From Thamnidium elegans (Eukaryota; Mucoromycota; Mucoromycetes; Mucorales; Mucoraceae): a stretch of 64,000 nucleotides of DNA. Numbering within the stretch: position 1 is the stretch's first letter; each line of letters starts with the position of its first letter. Under the pieces are notes generated by a model. The model worked only from the letters and a program-made list of their open reading frames with translations. It did no database searches and was not told the DNA's origin. Below are positions 1 to 11,761 of the stretch, piece by piece. The position numbers and the translations under genes were made by a program. The stretch lies in contig JAIXMG010000006.1 of assembly GCA_025201345.1 (NCBI GenBank), positions 1,178,001 through 1,242,000 of the forward strand, given 5' to 3'.

Positions 1-497
1 TACATTATCAAATAGGTATGTCTACTAAAAAAAAAACTAGTTTCTAAACCACTCTCTCACTTTGATCTTTAGTAGGGAAAAATCACTATAACTTCAACTA
101 GAGGAGCTATTACATATATTGTATATAAATCATCTATCATTTTTAAATAGGTAAGTATTCTAGAATTAATACATACATATATAATATTAATATGTTTTTA
201 TTTATTTATTATTTAGTTACATCAACTGCGTAATAGTATTAAAGATGAAAATTCGTCATCAAGATAGGCTTTTTTTCAAGGATTCAAATATCCTTTTTGT
301 TCTCCCGTTATCCGATCACTCCACTAGTTAAGACATATATCACAAAACCAAGTTTAATCCTTTTACTTAGTAACAAGTAGATGTTGAACCTACTTGTAAA
401 AAGTCATCTTTATGTAAACTGATTGAATAGTTAAATTATTACATTTTAATAAAGTTTAAACTATAGTCGTGTACCTTTCCCGTTTACCTTTTTTTTT
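1..497. repeat. Dispersed 497-base repeat, copy A
   Basis: This stretch reappears in the same orientation at 51513-52009. A line-by-line comparison showed no mismatch until the terminal T-run, which has 10 T here and 9 in the other copy. The window begins inside the match, so the repeat may extend further left. It holds no long reading frame and no obvious LTR ends. The flanking DNA on the right (about 560-640) is only loosely similar to the flank of the other copy. Confidence 0.9.
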
Positions 498-766
498 TCC
501 AATAAATAAGGTTATGTCTTCTTTTTTCTTTTCAGAGAAAAAAAAGGTATTTTTCTACTGGCGTGATTTATTTGTATAATGAAATCATGGATTTATATTA
601 GTACTCTGTGTAATACCATTATTTCAAATATCCTGTTCATATATCAAATGGATGCTTTTGTATTAATGCACCAAAAACATTGGTTCACCAGATTCAGCAA
701 CATTTTTTTTTTTTTTTTTTTTCGCTCAAGAGCATTTAACTTTTTTTTGGCATAGATAAATATGAC

Positions 767-1194
767 ATGATACTCAAATCAGATACCAGGTACTTTGTAA
801 GTCAGGTGAAAAGAAATTTGGAGAAGATTATTGAAGAAAACAAGAATCAAGGAGTTAGTAGTAGCAGAAAAACAATTATCCACGCCGAAGAAGGGCTTTT
901 CTCAGTTAAACAGATTCAAAAGAATCTCGAAGACAATAACAGAAGTGAAGGAGAAAGAAATAAAGATGCTGCATTTATTGAAACTCTCAGCAAGTCCGGA
1001 AAGAGAAAAAAATGGAGAGAAGTTTTTGATAAAGGTAAAGCAAATGGCCTGTTCAAGCCATAGAAATCATCTACTACCCTCAAAAGTTCCTATTATCACA
1101 TTCAAAAAAGAAACAAGAGATCAAATGAATGATTTATTTAAAAATAAAGTTTTATTGTTGAATCCGTTTGTGTGGTTTAGCTTCACAGGCTAAA
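767..1194 (+). pseudogene. Decayed charged reading frame, unknown family
   Basis: A 98-codon frame (767-1063) rich in Lys and Glu, including KRKKWREVFDKGKANGLF, is followed in another frame by a stretch reading KVPIITFKKETRDQMNDLF up to 1193. Read together they look like one frameshifted coding relic rather than two genes. The first frame begins within 60 bases of a poly-T tract. I do not recognise the family. The Lys-rich WREVFDKGKANG segment recalled Mucorales transposon-type proteins, but that is memory only. It could also be chance open sequence in A-rich DNA. Confidence 0.25.
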
Positions 1195-1310
1195 GATATA
1201 GTTTGGGTATTTGAAGGGTGCGATAAGGTGAACGTTTTATTGGGATTATATATAAAATGACACAATGTAAAAAGTGCAGATGTAAATGTATTAGTTGTAT
1301 TCATGTTGAC

Positions 1311-1830
1311 TTAATTATCAGCAAAAAATAAATAGTATTTGCTCGCCCAAAACTTAGATTCACATTGCGTCAAAAATGGATGATCAATAACATTAAACTC
1401 TCCATCGTTCTTTAATTTAGAGCTGCTTTTGATAGAAATGACCAAAACTGTGGGCAAGATCCTAAAATTCTCACAAACCAACGTTGAGCGTTCGATAATT
1501 TCCAAAATCGTAGTTTGGTTAACATCTTCTTGAATAACAACAAGTACTGGAATGAATTTTTCATTACTCATATTTTGTGAGGCATACAAGGTATGTGCAC
1601 CTTTAGTATCAGCCCACTCGGTCAGGGCTACTGAGTAGCTATCAGGAGAAACATCCACGACTTATATATTAGTACTTTCAAACGCGTAATACAAATATCG
1701 ATGTATTACCAATGAGAGAGTGAATAATTATACGCATTATTTCTGGATCGCTTAATAGCATTTTGCTCATGAGATCAGCGCCCGGTTTCCACTTCAATGG
1801 TAATTTGAATCTTTCTAAACCTTCTGTCAT
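1311..1830 (-). CDS. Rpn/PD-(D/E)XK-like protein of unknown function
   Basis: Two exons, 1830-1710 and 1660-1311, are joined by a 49-base GT-AG intron that contains a CTAAT branch-like site. Splicing restores one 156-residue frame across the sequence HSLI-VVDVSPDSYSVAL. The order of motifs is MLLSDPEIMR, SYSVALTEWADTKG, then VLVVIQEDVN, an Arg-bearing helix, and ILPTVLVISI. This resembles the core of Rpn-type transposase-associated nucleases, in which an acidic residue precedes the IQ motif. Here that position is Val, so the protein may be inactive. The ATG at 1830 is preferred over upstream non-ATG starts. The 3' part may be truncated compared with relatives. The family assignment is inference from motif order; the intron and frame are directly visible. 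Confidence 0.5.
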
Positions 1831-4800
1831 ACTTGAATAAGCCCCTTTAAGTAATCTAGTTTTATTTTTAGTTGAATAATTAAATAGTAATGTTGTATTG
1901 CAAAGTGGCAAAGGAAAAAAGAGAAACAATCCGTCATCACCATTAGCGTCACCAAACCATCACCAAACCATCACCTTTTTTTTTAATTATTACTTGAATT
2001 ACCTTGAAAAAAAATTGCTTTGAGGACCTTTAGGCTGTTTAAGTTGTTAATGAAAGCGCAAACTTCACTATGACCAGAGCGAATTTGACTGAAAACAAAA
2101 GCGAACTTTGAGCTATGCAAAAGCGAATTTGGATTATTTTCAAAAACGAACTTTGGGCTTGGAACCACTGTATGATCAAATGAGATGAATAAAGTTTTTA
2201 TTATTAGTGTTACAGAAAGTTTGTTGTACTAATGTGAAATATGGGAAGACATGTACCAATCATAACATTTAATCGAGATAAGATGGGTCTATTGGTATAC
2301 AATAGAATCATATGCTTTCTTTTTAAAGAAAAAAAACCAGCTCTTACTGTATTTATGCAAACAAGAGTAGGGAAGTCTCCATGTTTCAAAAGAGTGCATA
2401 TCACTAAGACCTATTGCGACAATGATGCAATATAGATCTTATTGTTGTTCTTTTGTTTATGTTAATAGACATTTCCACGCTATTAGTTTCTTATACGTAC
2501 ATCAGGTAATAAATGCACCAACAACTTTGAAGTCTCCACATGATAAAACAACCACATTTACCCATTGAGAAAAAAGATAAAAATAAAATAAAAATACTCT
2601 CACTGTTCTACTCTTGCATAGAGAGTCATTAACGGGTGCTTATATTACGTCTTTCTACGAATCTGTCATAGAGTTGTGCTTATAATTGTTTTACTCGTGA
2701 TATAAACCTTAATAATAAAGAAAAGTATACAGTATAATTTGAAAAAGAATAAAGACGAGATTCTTGTTCGGTTTAAAAGTATTTTATATTAAGGACATTA
2801 ACTAGATGTGTATAAAACGAGACTATGTATACAAATAGGGGAGACATTATACTTTATCTTATTGAGAGTTTTATGTGATATCGTCTATATTAGACCAAGA
2901 GAATGTAACAGAAAGTCATATAAATCTGTGATAAAAACAGATGTTTTTTTTTTTCATGGAGTACGTGAACCATGTACATGGTATAGTATTTGTTAGCATG
3001 TTTCGTACTACTGTGATCTGCCTATACCATATATATATATATATATATATACATATATAAAATACGCTTTTATACCGAAAAAGATAAATTTAGGAGTTGA
3101 AACTAATTAAAGACACTTTACCGGTTTTGGCGCAGTAGATCTTTCAAACACAAAAGTTTGTATTCATGTGTTTAAAAAGCACAGACGGCATAACTATATA
3201 TATTTAAATTTTATCGAATAAACCCAATACTTGTTATTAGTAAAAGAAAAATGATGTAAGCATATTATATACTAGAATTTTTAGGGTATATATACATCTT
3301 TGAACCCGACTTTTAAAGTAGTCGGTTTATGCAGAGAAAAAAAAAAAGACCCGAGAAATTTTCATCTGTATTGCTTGGCTTTTTTTTTCATGCAATGCAA
3401 CTTGGGGAAGGTTTTTTTTTATCTATGTATTTTGCGTAGTATTACGACAACTTATTTATAATATGCTTATGACGGATATTATGCTTACTAGGCTCGGCGT
3501 ACCTTAATCTGTACCACCGACTTATTTGTTATTGCAGAAAAAGGCCTTTTTTTATAAAAAACGTGTGCAACAACCAAATTTTCTTTTTTGTCATATGCTA
3601 AAAAAAAAAGTCATAGGTTCTGTTTTGAGCGAACAATGTCATTTGTGGAACATCTGTTTAGCGCAGCCCTTTTTTTTTAGTAAATGAATATATACGTTTT
3701 AAAGAGTATAATTTATTAGAAAAAAAAAAAAAAAGACTGTAATGAACACATGATCAGGCTTTAAACTTTTTTACCCGGGCCAGATCACCTATTGTAAAAA
3801 AAAAGAAGATATAATTGTATCTTTAGTTATGTAGCTAGCAGGCTAAGGAGATAAATAGAGTTTAATTTTAACGCCAAAGGTGGTAATAATCACTAAATAT
3901 AATCTATACAAGATAATTTTACGACTTTTATTTTGGCAGCCGAGAAATTCCTACCAGTTTTTGTGCTATAAAAAAAAAAAAAAATCTTCTTCCAGACCGT
4001 AATGAGTGAATAGGTGCAGTGAATGGCGAAATACAGTTGAGTCGGGTTACACAGTGTTGTTGGTTATAATTCTGACTTTTTTATTATACATTTTTAATCA
4101 ATCTCTTTTTACTTTTGTTTTTTTTAAAGAGATAAATCAATTGAATTTTTTTTTACGACATATCAGTAAAAACACTTTTGGTAGTTAGATCCAAAAATCT
4201 GATTTTTTTTCCAAGTTTTGTGTTGCCACAGCGACACCGTGTTATTCATATAATGGTGCATATCTCACTTGATCATACTTTAGGTTCATTTAAACCTGCC
4301 ATTTTAATAAATGATATGCCCACTTTTTAGTGACCAAAAAGATATAGATTTATTTTCCAGCTTGGTCTCCTAAAAACCTAATTAAATGAAACAAGTTTTT
4401 TTTTGCTAAAAAAATGTTTAAGTAAAACCCGTTCGGAACGAGTAATAATTATTCGCTCGGAGGTTTGTAATTAACCTTGAAACACTTGTTTAAATATTTG
4501 AAAACTGTGTAAAAAAGAGGCAATATAGAAAAAATTATTTACTTGCAGTCAGTATACAAATAAATAAATAAATATTACAAAGTGTTTTTATTGAAAATCT
4601 ATGTGCTACTTACAAGTTCTAATTAGATTTTATACGTTATGCACGCACGGTCAAGATAAGTATTTACGAGCATGCGGCCAATAGTTTCACAGGATTATAT
4701 TATATAGAATATATCTTTTTTTCTCCCGCCAGTGTACCTCAAATTCAATACAAATGCACGTGCCATCACTTACATATGTTGTAAAGGTTATATATGACCG

Positions 4801-5306
4801 AGATCTTTTTTGATTACGAAATGTCATATATATAAATAGGTTTTTCAATTACACAAAATGAAAGCTTATCTAGGAAAAAAAATAGTGCATACACTGGTGA
4901 AATAAATGGCATTGCATGATTCATTTTAGACCTATGACATAAATAGGGACTAGTTGACTATAGGGCCAAAAAAAGAACAGAACTCCTTCTACCCACATGA
5001 CTTGACCGTATGATACATTTGGCTATTCCATAGTTACTTTACAATAAAAGAAAAAGAAGCAGTTGCTTGTTTATAAACATATAGAAACCAATGCATTTAT
5101 TTGTTTAAGTCAGTTGAAGAGAAATTATTTATTTATATTATTTTACGATAATTATAATATCACCTGCACGCCCTGACCCAACGTCAAAGAAAAAAAAGCT
5201 AGTTTTTTCCAGTATTTATTTGTTGCTATATTTTTTTTTTTTTTTTCTTTCTGTAATCCTTTTCTCAACAAATCTTTTCTTTTTTTTTTTTTGGTTCAAC
5301 ACCAGA
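1831..5306. other. Gene-poor intergenic block
   Basis: I find no convincing gene. Short frames occur on both strands at about 2210-2435, one reading HVPIITFNRDKMGLLVY, but none has splice partners or a recognisable domain. The block holds an AT microsatellite near 3030-3057, many A or T runs of 8-15, and TA-rich promoter-like DNA near 5100-5300 leading into the next gene. Confidence 0.6.
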
Positions 5307-5741
5307 ATGTCCAACCAACATACAGAAATTCAACTTGAAACTACGCCTCGAGTATATTATGAGCATTATATGACGGCAACACCTAGTTATGATCTCTACC
5401 CAAGTCTTTCGCGAAGACTAGGCAATGGATATATTCACAGACCAACTAGACCAGTACAAAAACAACAAACTAATTTTATTTCAATGAATATAGTTGCGAG
5501 ACGTACTCATAATACAACCGATGATCCATTGTGGCAACCTCAACCTCAACCTCTGCAACCTCTGCAAGAAACTCCTTCTTGGGATCTATACCCTTCCGTT
5601 CTACGAAACGTAAGTTTTTGTATCTCTATTTTTTTTTTGTATATTATTTTTTATTAAAAACTCTTTTAGGTCGAGAACTTTGGTACTGACCAAATGAGAC
5701 AAAGACTTCATGCTATGGAAGCCACCATTACTTCAAGATGA
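5307..5741 (+). CDS. Small proline/glutamine/tyrosine-rich protein, unknown
   Basis: Exon 1 (5307-5609) ends at a GTAAGT donor and exon 2 (5670-5741) follows TTTTAG, giving 124 residues. The ATG follows long T tracts typical of starts in this window; the same frame is open upstream through the T-run but lacks an earlier convincing ATG. The protein is soluble-looking. It carries two related motifs, TPSYDLYPSLSRRL and TPSWDLYPSVLRN, about 75 residues apart, and between them a PQPQPLQPLQ stretch. The repeated [YW]DLYPS motif suggests a short linear interaction site, but that is inference. No signal peptide or membrane segment is visible. I do not recognise the family. Confidence 0.6.
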
Positions 5742-6245
5742 ATCTCCCTTTTTTTTTCTTTTTTTTCCTTGTATGAATTCAACCGAGCATAAATTTTCTC
5801 TATTTCTTATAAATTATGTAGTATATCCCTCTCTTCTCTTGTCCCCCACATGACCATGAATCAATATATATATATATATATATATAATAAAAAAAACCCC
5901 CCCATCATGCAATAAAAGAAACTTTTATATCAAAATGTCGGTTATTCAATAAATATAGTCATCAGTCCAACATGTCGGTACTACACTATACGTTTAGTAT
6001 TGTCCATCGCCCTTTCTTTAATAAACAAATAGTATACTGTGTGTCCTCCCTCTTAACCAACCATGTAAATTACAACCTGTGTTATTAAAATCATGTTTCC
6101 AATGATATAGTAAGCATATTTAGAAAAAGGAGAGATAAAAAGAATACAGTGAGGAAAACAAAGGTCACACTTATAATCGTAAAAAAAAAAACTCTTTCCG
6201 AAAAAACTTGCTTTTTTTCTTCTTTTTCTTCTTCATCATGGTAAT
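5742..6245. other. Intergenic, AT microsatellite
   Basis: No gene seen. It contains an AT repeat at about 5863-5885, a C-run, and T-rich DNA before the next start. A seven-codon upstream frame beginning with the ATG at 6238 overlaps the main ATG at 6246 out of frame and could dampen translation. Confidence 0.6.
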
Positions 6246-7232
6246 ATGTTTTCATCAATAATAAAAGGAACGCAAGAAAATAATAGTTTTGGTCTCCATC
6301 ACCTGACAGTTGAAATGGAAAAAAGTAACACGAAATTAGAAAATATACAACGTTTACTAAAAGGCAGGACCATACCAAAAAAGACGAACCAGCAACAACA
6401 ACAAGAACAAGAACAATGGCAATTATTAAAACAAGAATATCAACAAAAGACTTTATTACTAGAACAAGAATGTCAGCAAAAGACGTTGGTATTAAAAGTA
6501 AAGGAAGAAGAGTTTATAGAAAAGGACGATTTATTATCGCAGGCGCAACAACAAATAACCGAATTACAGCAGGCACTTGACTCACTAGGACTAAAATATA
6601 AACAAGGAACAATAAACTGGCAACAACAACAAAGCAGTAACCAAGATAAATTTGAAGAATTAGAACAAGATTGTAAGGAACTGATAGAAAAGAATAATAA
6701 TTTAGAAGATATGATTGATCAGTTAAAAGAAGCATATGAACGATCAAGTAGAGAAAAGGAACAAGAATTTCAGCAAAATTTAAAATGTGTGCAACAGCAA
6801 AAAGCAAATGAATGTTGTACATTACAAGATAAAATAGAAGAATTACAAGTAGAAAATCAACGGTATAAAAAGCGGATACAAGAAATGAATGCGATATATA
6901 ACCCTACAAACGAAGAAGAAAATGATCAATTGAGCAATATAAAAAAGAGTCGTATACCAGTATTAACTTCAGGCTCTATACAGCAACAAATGGATATAAA
7001 ACGAGAAATGAATTTAATGAAGGATGATTTATTGTTATTTCAAGATAAATTGGTAGAAAAGATATCTCAAAATAAGCAATTAGAAAGTGCAATTGAAAGG
7101 ATGAATGAACATTGTCAAATATTAAGAAAGAGTCTGAATGAAACAAGAGAAGAATCTGCTGATAGATATAGAAAGATGATCAAGTATATGCAAGAAAATA
7201 AGTTACTAAAAGATCAATTAGACCAGTTATAA
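6246..7232 (+). CDS. Glutamine-rich coiled-coil protein
   Basis: A single exon encodes 328 residues. Almost the whole length from about residue 20 has heptad-like spacing of Leu and Ile with many Gln, Glu and Lys residues, interrupted near residues 220-235 (NPTNEEENDQLSNIKKSRIP). This predicts a long parallel coiled coil in two blocks. There is no motor, membrane or zinc motif. Such proteins commonly act as structural scaffolds at spindle poles, septa or vesicle tethers, but nothing here identifies which. The stop codon lies in the hexamer TTATAA at 7227-7232, whose other strand supplies the stop codon of the convergent BABAM1 gene. The gene looks intact. Confidence 0.7.
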   Translation: MFSSIIKGTQENNSFGLHHLTVEMEKSNTKLENIQRLLKGRTIPKKTNQQQQQEQEQWQLLKQEYQQKTLLLEQECQQKTLVLKVKEEEFIEKDDLLSQAQQQITELQQALDSLGLKYKQGTINWQQQQSSNQDKFEELEQDCKELIEKNNNLEDMIDQLKEAYERSSREKEQEFQQNLKCVQQQKANECCTLQDKIEELQVENQRYKKRIQEMNAIYNPTNEEENDQLSNIKKSRIPVLTSGSIQQQMDIKREMNLMKDDLLLFQDKLVEKISQNKQLESAIERMNEHCQILRKSLNETREESADRYRKMIKYMQENKLLKDQLDQL

Positions 7233-8260
7233 CATCTCTTGTTCTCCTCTTTGTAATGGGTGTGATATTAATTCACATAATGCTTTGGCCATCTTATCTT
7301 TACCCAGATAAGTACCAGTCTCATAATACCATCCTGGCCTAATTTCGCTATCCAAACTAGCCCAAAAATCATATATTTTCTATACATAAAAGGGATTTAA
7401 TAAACCAACCCTCCCTTTCTCTCTATAATATACTCTTTTTTTTTCTTTTTTTCTTACCTGAACCGAGTCTGTAGAATCATGTAAATATATTAAATCCATA
7501 GTTAAATTAGGTGATTTGCGTATTTCTTTAACTATTTGCATATTCCCTTCTGGCATAACATCTGCTCTACCGTAAATTACAATTACATGATTAAAGCTAT
7601 TAGGATCCATATAATGTTCAATTGTTCTAAATAAAGATCCAATATCTAACTCTAATTAATATGTATATATTTTTTGTAATCTGTGCCATTTTCTTACCTA
7701 ATGTATCATAATGCTCCACTACTTGACTATCCAGGAAACCAATTTCTTCATTAAATGAAGATACATTAGGACTAAAATCATACCACTATCAAAATAAAGA
7801 TATCAATTAGCTATTCCAAATATTCAATTATACTCATACATACCCACGTTGCCACATCTGTTAAAGTTATCATACCATACTCATCTTTATCATTTCCAAT
7901 CATTTCGTTCATGTTAGCATACCGCTTCAAGAACCTTTGCGTAGTTTCTATGCGAGAACTATTAATTTTACAGTTAGTGATAGAAGGTGGTAATTATATT
8001 TTAAAAAAGAAAACCTGTAATATAAATTTGAATCTCGAGCACCAGTTTTTGCTGAAGGGTTCAAGATTTCACTCATTTCAGCTGAAGTATCAATACAGAA
8101 CATCTAATGCTTATATAAGTATGCTATAAAATACTTTTCTCTTTCTCTCTCTTTCTATTTCTCTCTCTCTCTCTCTCTCTTGAGTACTCACAATTTTTCT
8201 AGGTTTTGCTTCAATAAATTCAAAGCGTGATTCATCGTCGTCAATTTCAATGACATCCAT
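7227..8260 (-). CDS. BABAM1: MERIT40/BABAM1-like protein (BRCA1-A/BRISC subunit)
   Basis: Six exons (8260-8192, 8103-8015, 7958-7844, 7785-7698, 7651-7458, 7379-7227) join to 235 residues. Alignable landmarks with MERIT40 run in order: an acidic N-terminus; the vWA-like strand FCIDTSAEMS at residue about 25; GMITLTDVATW; LDIGSLFRTI; FNHVIVIYGRAD; MDLIYLHDSTD; then FWASLDSE, GTYLGKDKMAKAL and the C-terminal SHPLQR signature. In animals MERIT40 is the scaffold of the BRCC36 deubiquitinase complexes that trim K63-linked ubiquitin at DNA breaks (BRCA1-A) and on signalling receptors (BRISC). The N-terminus is shorter than in human. A fungal role in K63-ubiquitin handling is inference. All introns are 46-88 bases with GT-AG ends. 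Confidence 0.85.
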
Positions 8261-9816
8261 TATATATTAAAAAAAGAAAAAGGCAAAGAAACTTTCTTGT
8301 TTAATCCCAGATACCTTTATTCTAATGGAGGGTACTGGAAAATTGTTTATCCATTCAATAATCAAGGCAGAAAATGGTACTTTTTTTCATTAGTTGTCAA
8401 AGGGTAAATGTATTCGTATCAACTCCAAGTGAAGTAATTGAATCAGATAGAGCCCAAGTAGGTAGAGTCTTTTAAATTATCGTTCACTGGGGAAAAAAAA
8501 GGTGTACAAAATATCTATACTTTGTCATCCCCAACAGGTTATTACCTATCATTATAGCGTAAAACAATAGTTCTGCTGCCAAAGTATTCATCAATAAACT
8601 GAAAGCAGACAGGTGTCACTGTTTAAAAAAAAAAAATCGGTTATCCACTAGGAATAGAAAGAAAGAAAAATCATGTAATATTTTTTCTCTTTGCTGCTCA
8701 CTTCGCTTTTTTTTAAAAGCCCTGCTTGCCATTTACACGGAATATGAGTTCATTAAGAAGACTAGTTTATTTATAAACCTAGTAGCCGTCGTAGAACTTG
8801 CGAAGATGTACATACTTGCTCTGATTTGTGAATGATTCTCCTACGTGTAAACTCGTTGAAAACCTTTATGGAAATTTGCTTGAAACAGATCACTCACGCT
8901 AGGAGGGTGTTCCCTAGGGGAATTTACTCGCATATAATCCTCTTTTTTGAGGTTACACAGATCTGCCTGGAAGACATGCGATGATGGCCGTTCCAAGAGT
9001 CGTGGTCCAACTGGGTAATGAAAAAAGGGATTAGTCCCCTCTTTTTTGTGGTTTTCCCTTCAATAGTAGCTGTTTTTGGTTAGTTAACTGCTGTAGTTTT
9101 ACAGTGTTAACTTGAAGTACATTTCTATGATCTTTTTTTTTTCTTTTGTACGAAAGCTAAAAAAAAAAAATGAGTAGACCTTATATTTCAGCCATTCTAA
9201 TTTGGTTTCGTTCAGTTTTTCAAACGGATGAGAAGTTGTTATGACACGCCATTTGATTATTTTCAATGCCTTTTTTTCCACCTTTCTTTAATACACTCTT
9301 TATCTTTACTTTTTTTTTCTTGTCTTTTATTAGGACAGAAAATACTATTTACCTTCTCGCGGTTGTTCTGTTAATCAAATATATTATCTCTTTGAGTGCT
9401 GAAAATAGTATACACACATACATTTAATAAAATATTTAATCAGCACATAAAAAATTTATTCTTACATGTGATGTTTCTTGTCTAAAAAAATACATTATAC
9501 TTGATGCTCAATTAGTTTTGCTATTAATATGAGAAGCAACTCTTTTCGTAAGAACGTACGTATATTTGTCGCTGTTGAAAGAGCAAAGAGGCACATATAT
9601 ATTATGGTTTTCGGGGTTGGTTTTAGCTATCATGATGAGAGTACCTACATTATTAACAACAACAACCTCTGTCCAACAACTGAAACGTGTGAGAGAAATG
9701 TATGCTGTGTATTTTCGAACCAAGTGATTAAAAACCCTCTCGGTGTTTTAATTCAAAGGTATTATAACGATAAGCATGATAGGGTTTCTTTTTTTTCTTT
9801 TTCACTTTTGTTATCT
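8261..9816. other. Intergenic region upstream of cytidine deaminase
   Basis: No protein gene is supported. The part near 8740-9060 is less AT-rich and rich in short hairpins (listed separately). A CT microsatellite lies just inside the BABAM1 first intron at about 8140-8181. The remainder is T/A-run-rich DNA. Confidence 0.55.
8740..9060. ncRNA. Hairpin-rich, GC-richer block; candidate structured RNA
   Basis: Within otherwise AT-rich spacer this block has balanced composition. It has several short perfect hairpins close together: CTAGG...CCTAG around 8900-8920, TTCCCTAGGGGAA, CCTCTTTTTTGAGG near 8939-8953 and GGGATTAGTCCC near 9027-9040. It shows no open frame on either strand. I looked for and did not find the signatures of U1, U2, U4, U5, U6, 5S, SRP or RNase P RNA. 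A structured non-coding RNA is possible, but an old relic would look similar. Confidence 0.2.
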
Positions 9817-10584
<768 letters not shown>

Positions 10585-10596
10585 AAAAAGAGGTTA

Positions 10597-11405
10597 TTAT
10601 TTCATCATGCCTGATGCACCAGCTGTAACAAATCGAGCTAATAAACTTGTTAGTATATTTCTACGTTGTTCCGTATCTAATTTTTGAAATGCTGAATAGA
10701 CAGAGACACCTAACGATTATAAAAGTTAGTAACTTAATGGGGTAGCTTAATTTTTTTTTACCTTTGTGATCTCTCACTTGACCTAATGTTTTTCCTGCCA
10801 ATGCACCCTATTTTAAACATTAATTATTATTATTACTTAAAAAAAAAAAAAAAAAAAAAATCATACTTACGACAGCTGCTCCAGGCACATTACCAATAAT
10901 AAAACCCAGAACTGCACCAGCTCCGGCACCTAAAACTCTCCAAATGTGTGTAGGATGTTCCACTATAATGTAAGTTAGTAAGTTTATCTCTCTCTCTCTC
11001 TCTCCTAAAAATAATTTACCATCTGGTTTTAATAATTCTTCAAATATATCTCCAAATATATGATTTGCTTGTGTTGTAGAAGCATTAGGCATAGCAGAAG
11101 CAAAAGAAGCAAAACGATCTTGCTTGGATCGGGACTTGTCGTAAGATTCTCGTCTTGATCGATCGCCCAAGATGTAATAAGCATCAGCGACAAGTTGAAA
11201 TTTTCTTGTGGCTTCTTCTCGTTCTTGAATAGTAGCAGTGGATGGAAGTCTATCTGGGTGATTTAAAAGTGCTTGTTTTTTATAGGCTAAAATTAAATTT
11301 AGTAATTGCTTGGCAGTAAAAATTTAACTTACCTTCCCGAATTTCATCATGAGTACTTGATACAGGTATTTCAAGTATAGAATAATAATCTGGTACGTTA
11401 GACAT
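10597..11405 (-). CDS. J-domain (DnaJ/Hsp40) protein with glycine-rich hydrophobic segment
   Basis: Five exons (11405-11333, 11286-11020, 10962-10871, 10807-10762, 10709-10597) give 196 residues. Residues 1-75 form a J domain: DYYSILEIPVSSTHDEIREAYKKQALLNHPDR carries the HPD tripeptide that stimulates Hsp70 ATPase, and ILGDRSRRESYD closes helix IV. A linker leads to VLGAGAGAVLGFIIGNVPGAAVVGALAG (about residues 122-149), a Gly/Ala-rich hydrophobic stretch that could insert in or lie on a membrane. The C-terminus is NILTSLLARF. This layout is seen in small fungal type-III J proteins. The client and location are unknown. The start is divergent from UAP1, with which it shares a 356-base upstream region. 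Confidence 0.88.
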
Positions 11406-11761
11406 TCTTTATATATGAGTAATAATAATAAAGAAAAAGAAAAAGTGAATATAATATTTTTTTTGTTTTTGTTTTTCTTCTGAATTCAAAAGGTCACGCA
11501 ATGATGTCTTCCTATTTTAGGCTTATACGCAAATCAAAAAAAAAAAAAAGTTTATGTGGTGTGATACGCTCGGGAAATTTTATGCTCGACAACAATTATG
11601 TCAAAAAGAAAATCGAAATCGGCAAGTTAAATTTCGGGGTAAGAACTATTTTTATCTTTTTTTTTTTTTTTTTTTTTTTTTTGTATATAAAAACTCTCTT
11701 TTTCTCTCTCTCTCTTTTTAAGCTCTTTCTTTTTAACCCCTTTTTAATAATAATAATAAAA
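11406..11761. promoter_or_regulatory. Divergent promoter region with long T tract
   Basis: This is the only DNA between the opposed start codons of the J-domain gene and UAP1, so it must hold both promoters. It contains a pure T tract of about 26 bases at about 11657-11682, a CT-rich stretch, and an A13 run near 11537. Such poly(dA:dT) tracts exclude nucleosomes in fungi generally; use here is inferred from position. No specific factor site was identified. Confidence 0.5.

Noticed and set aside
2241..2435. 64-codon frame reading HVPIITFNRDKM, opposite another open frame
   Set aside because: No splice partners, no domain and both strands are open. The VPIITF string shared with the 1.1-kb relic is too short to prove homology.
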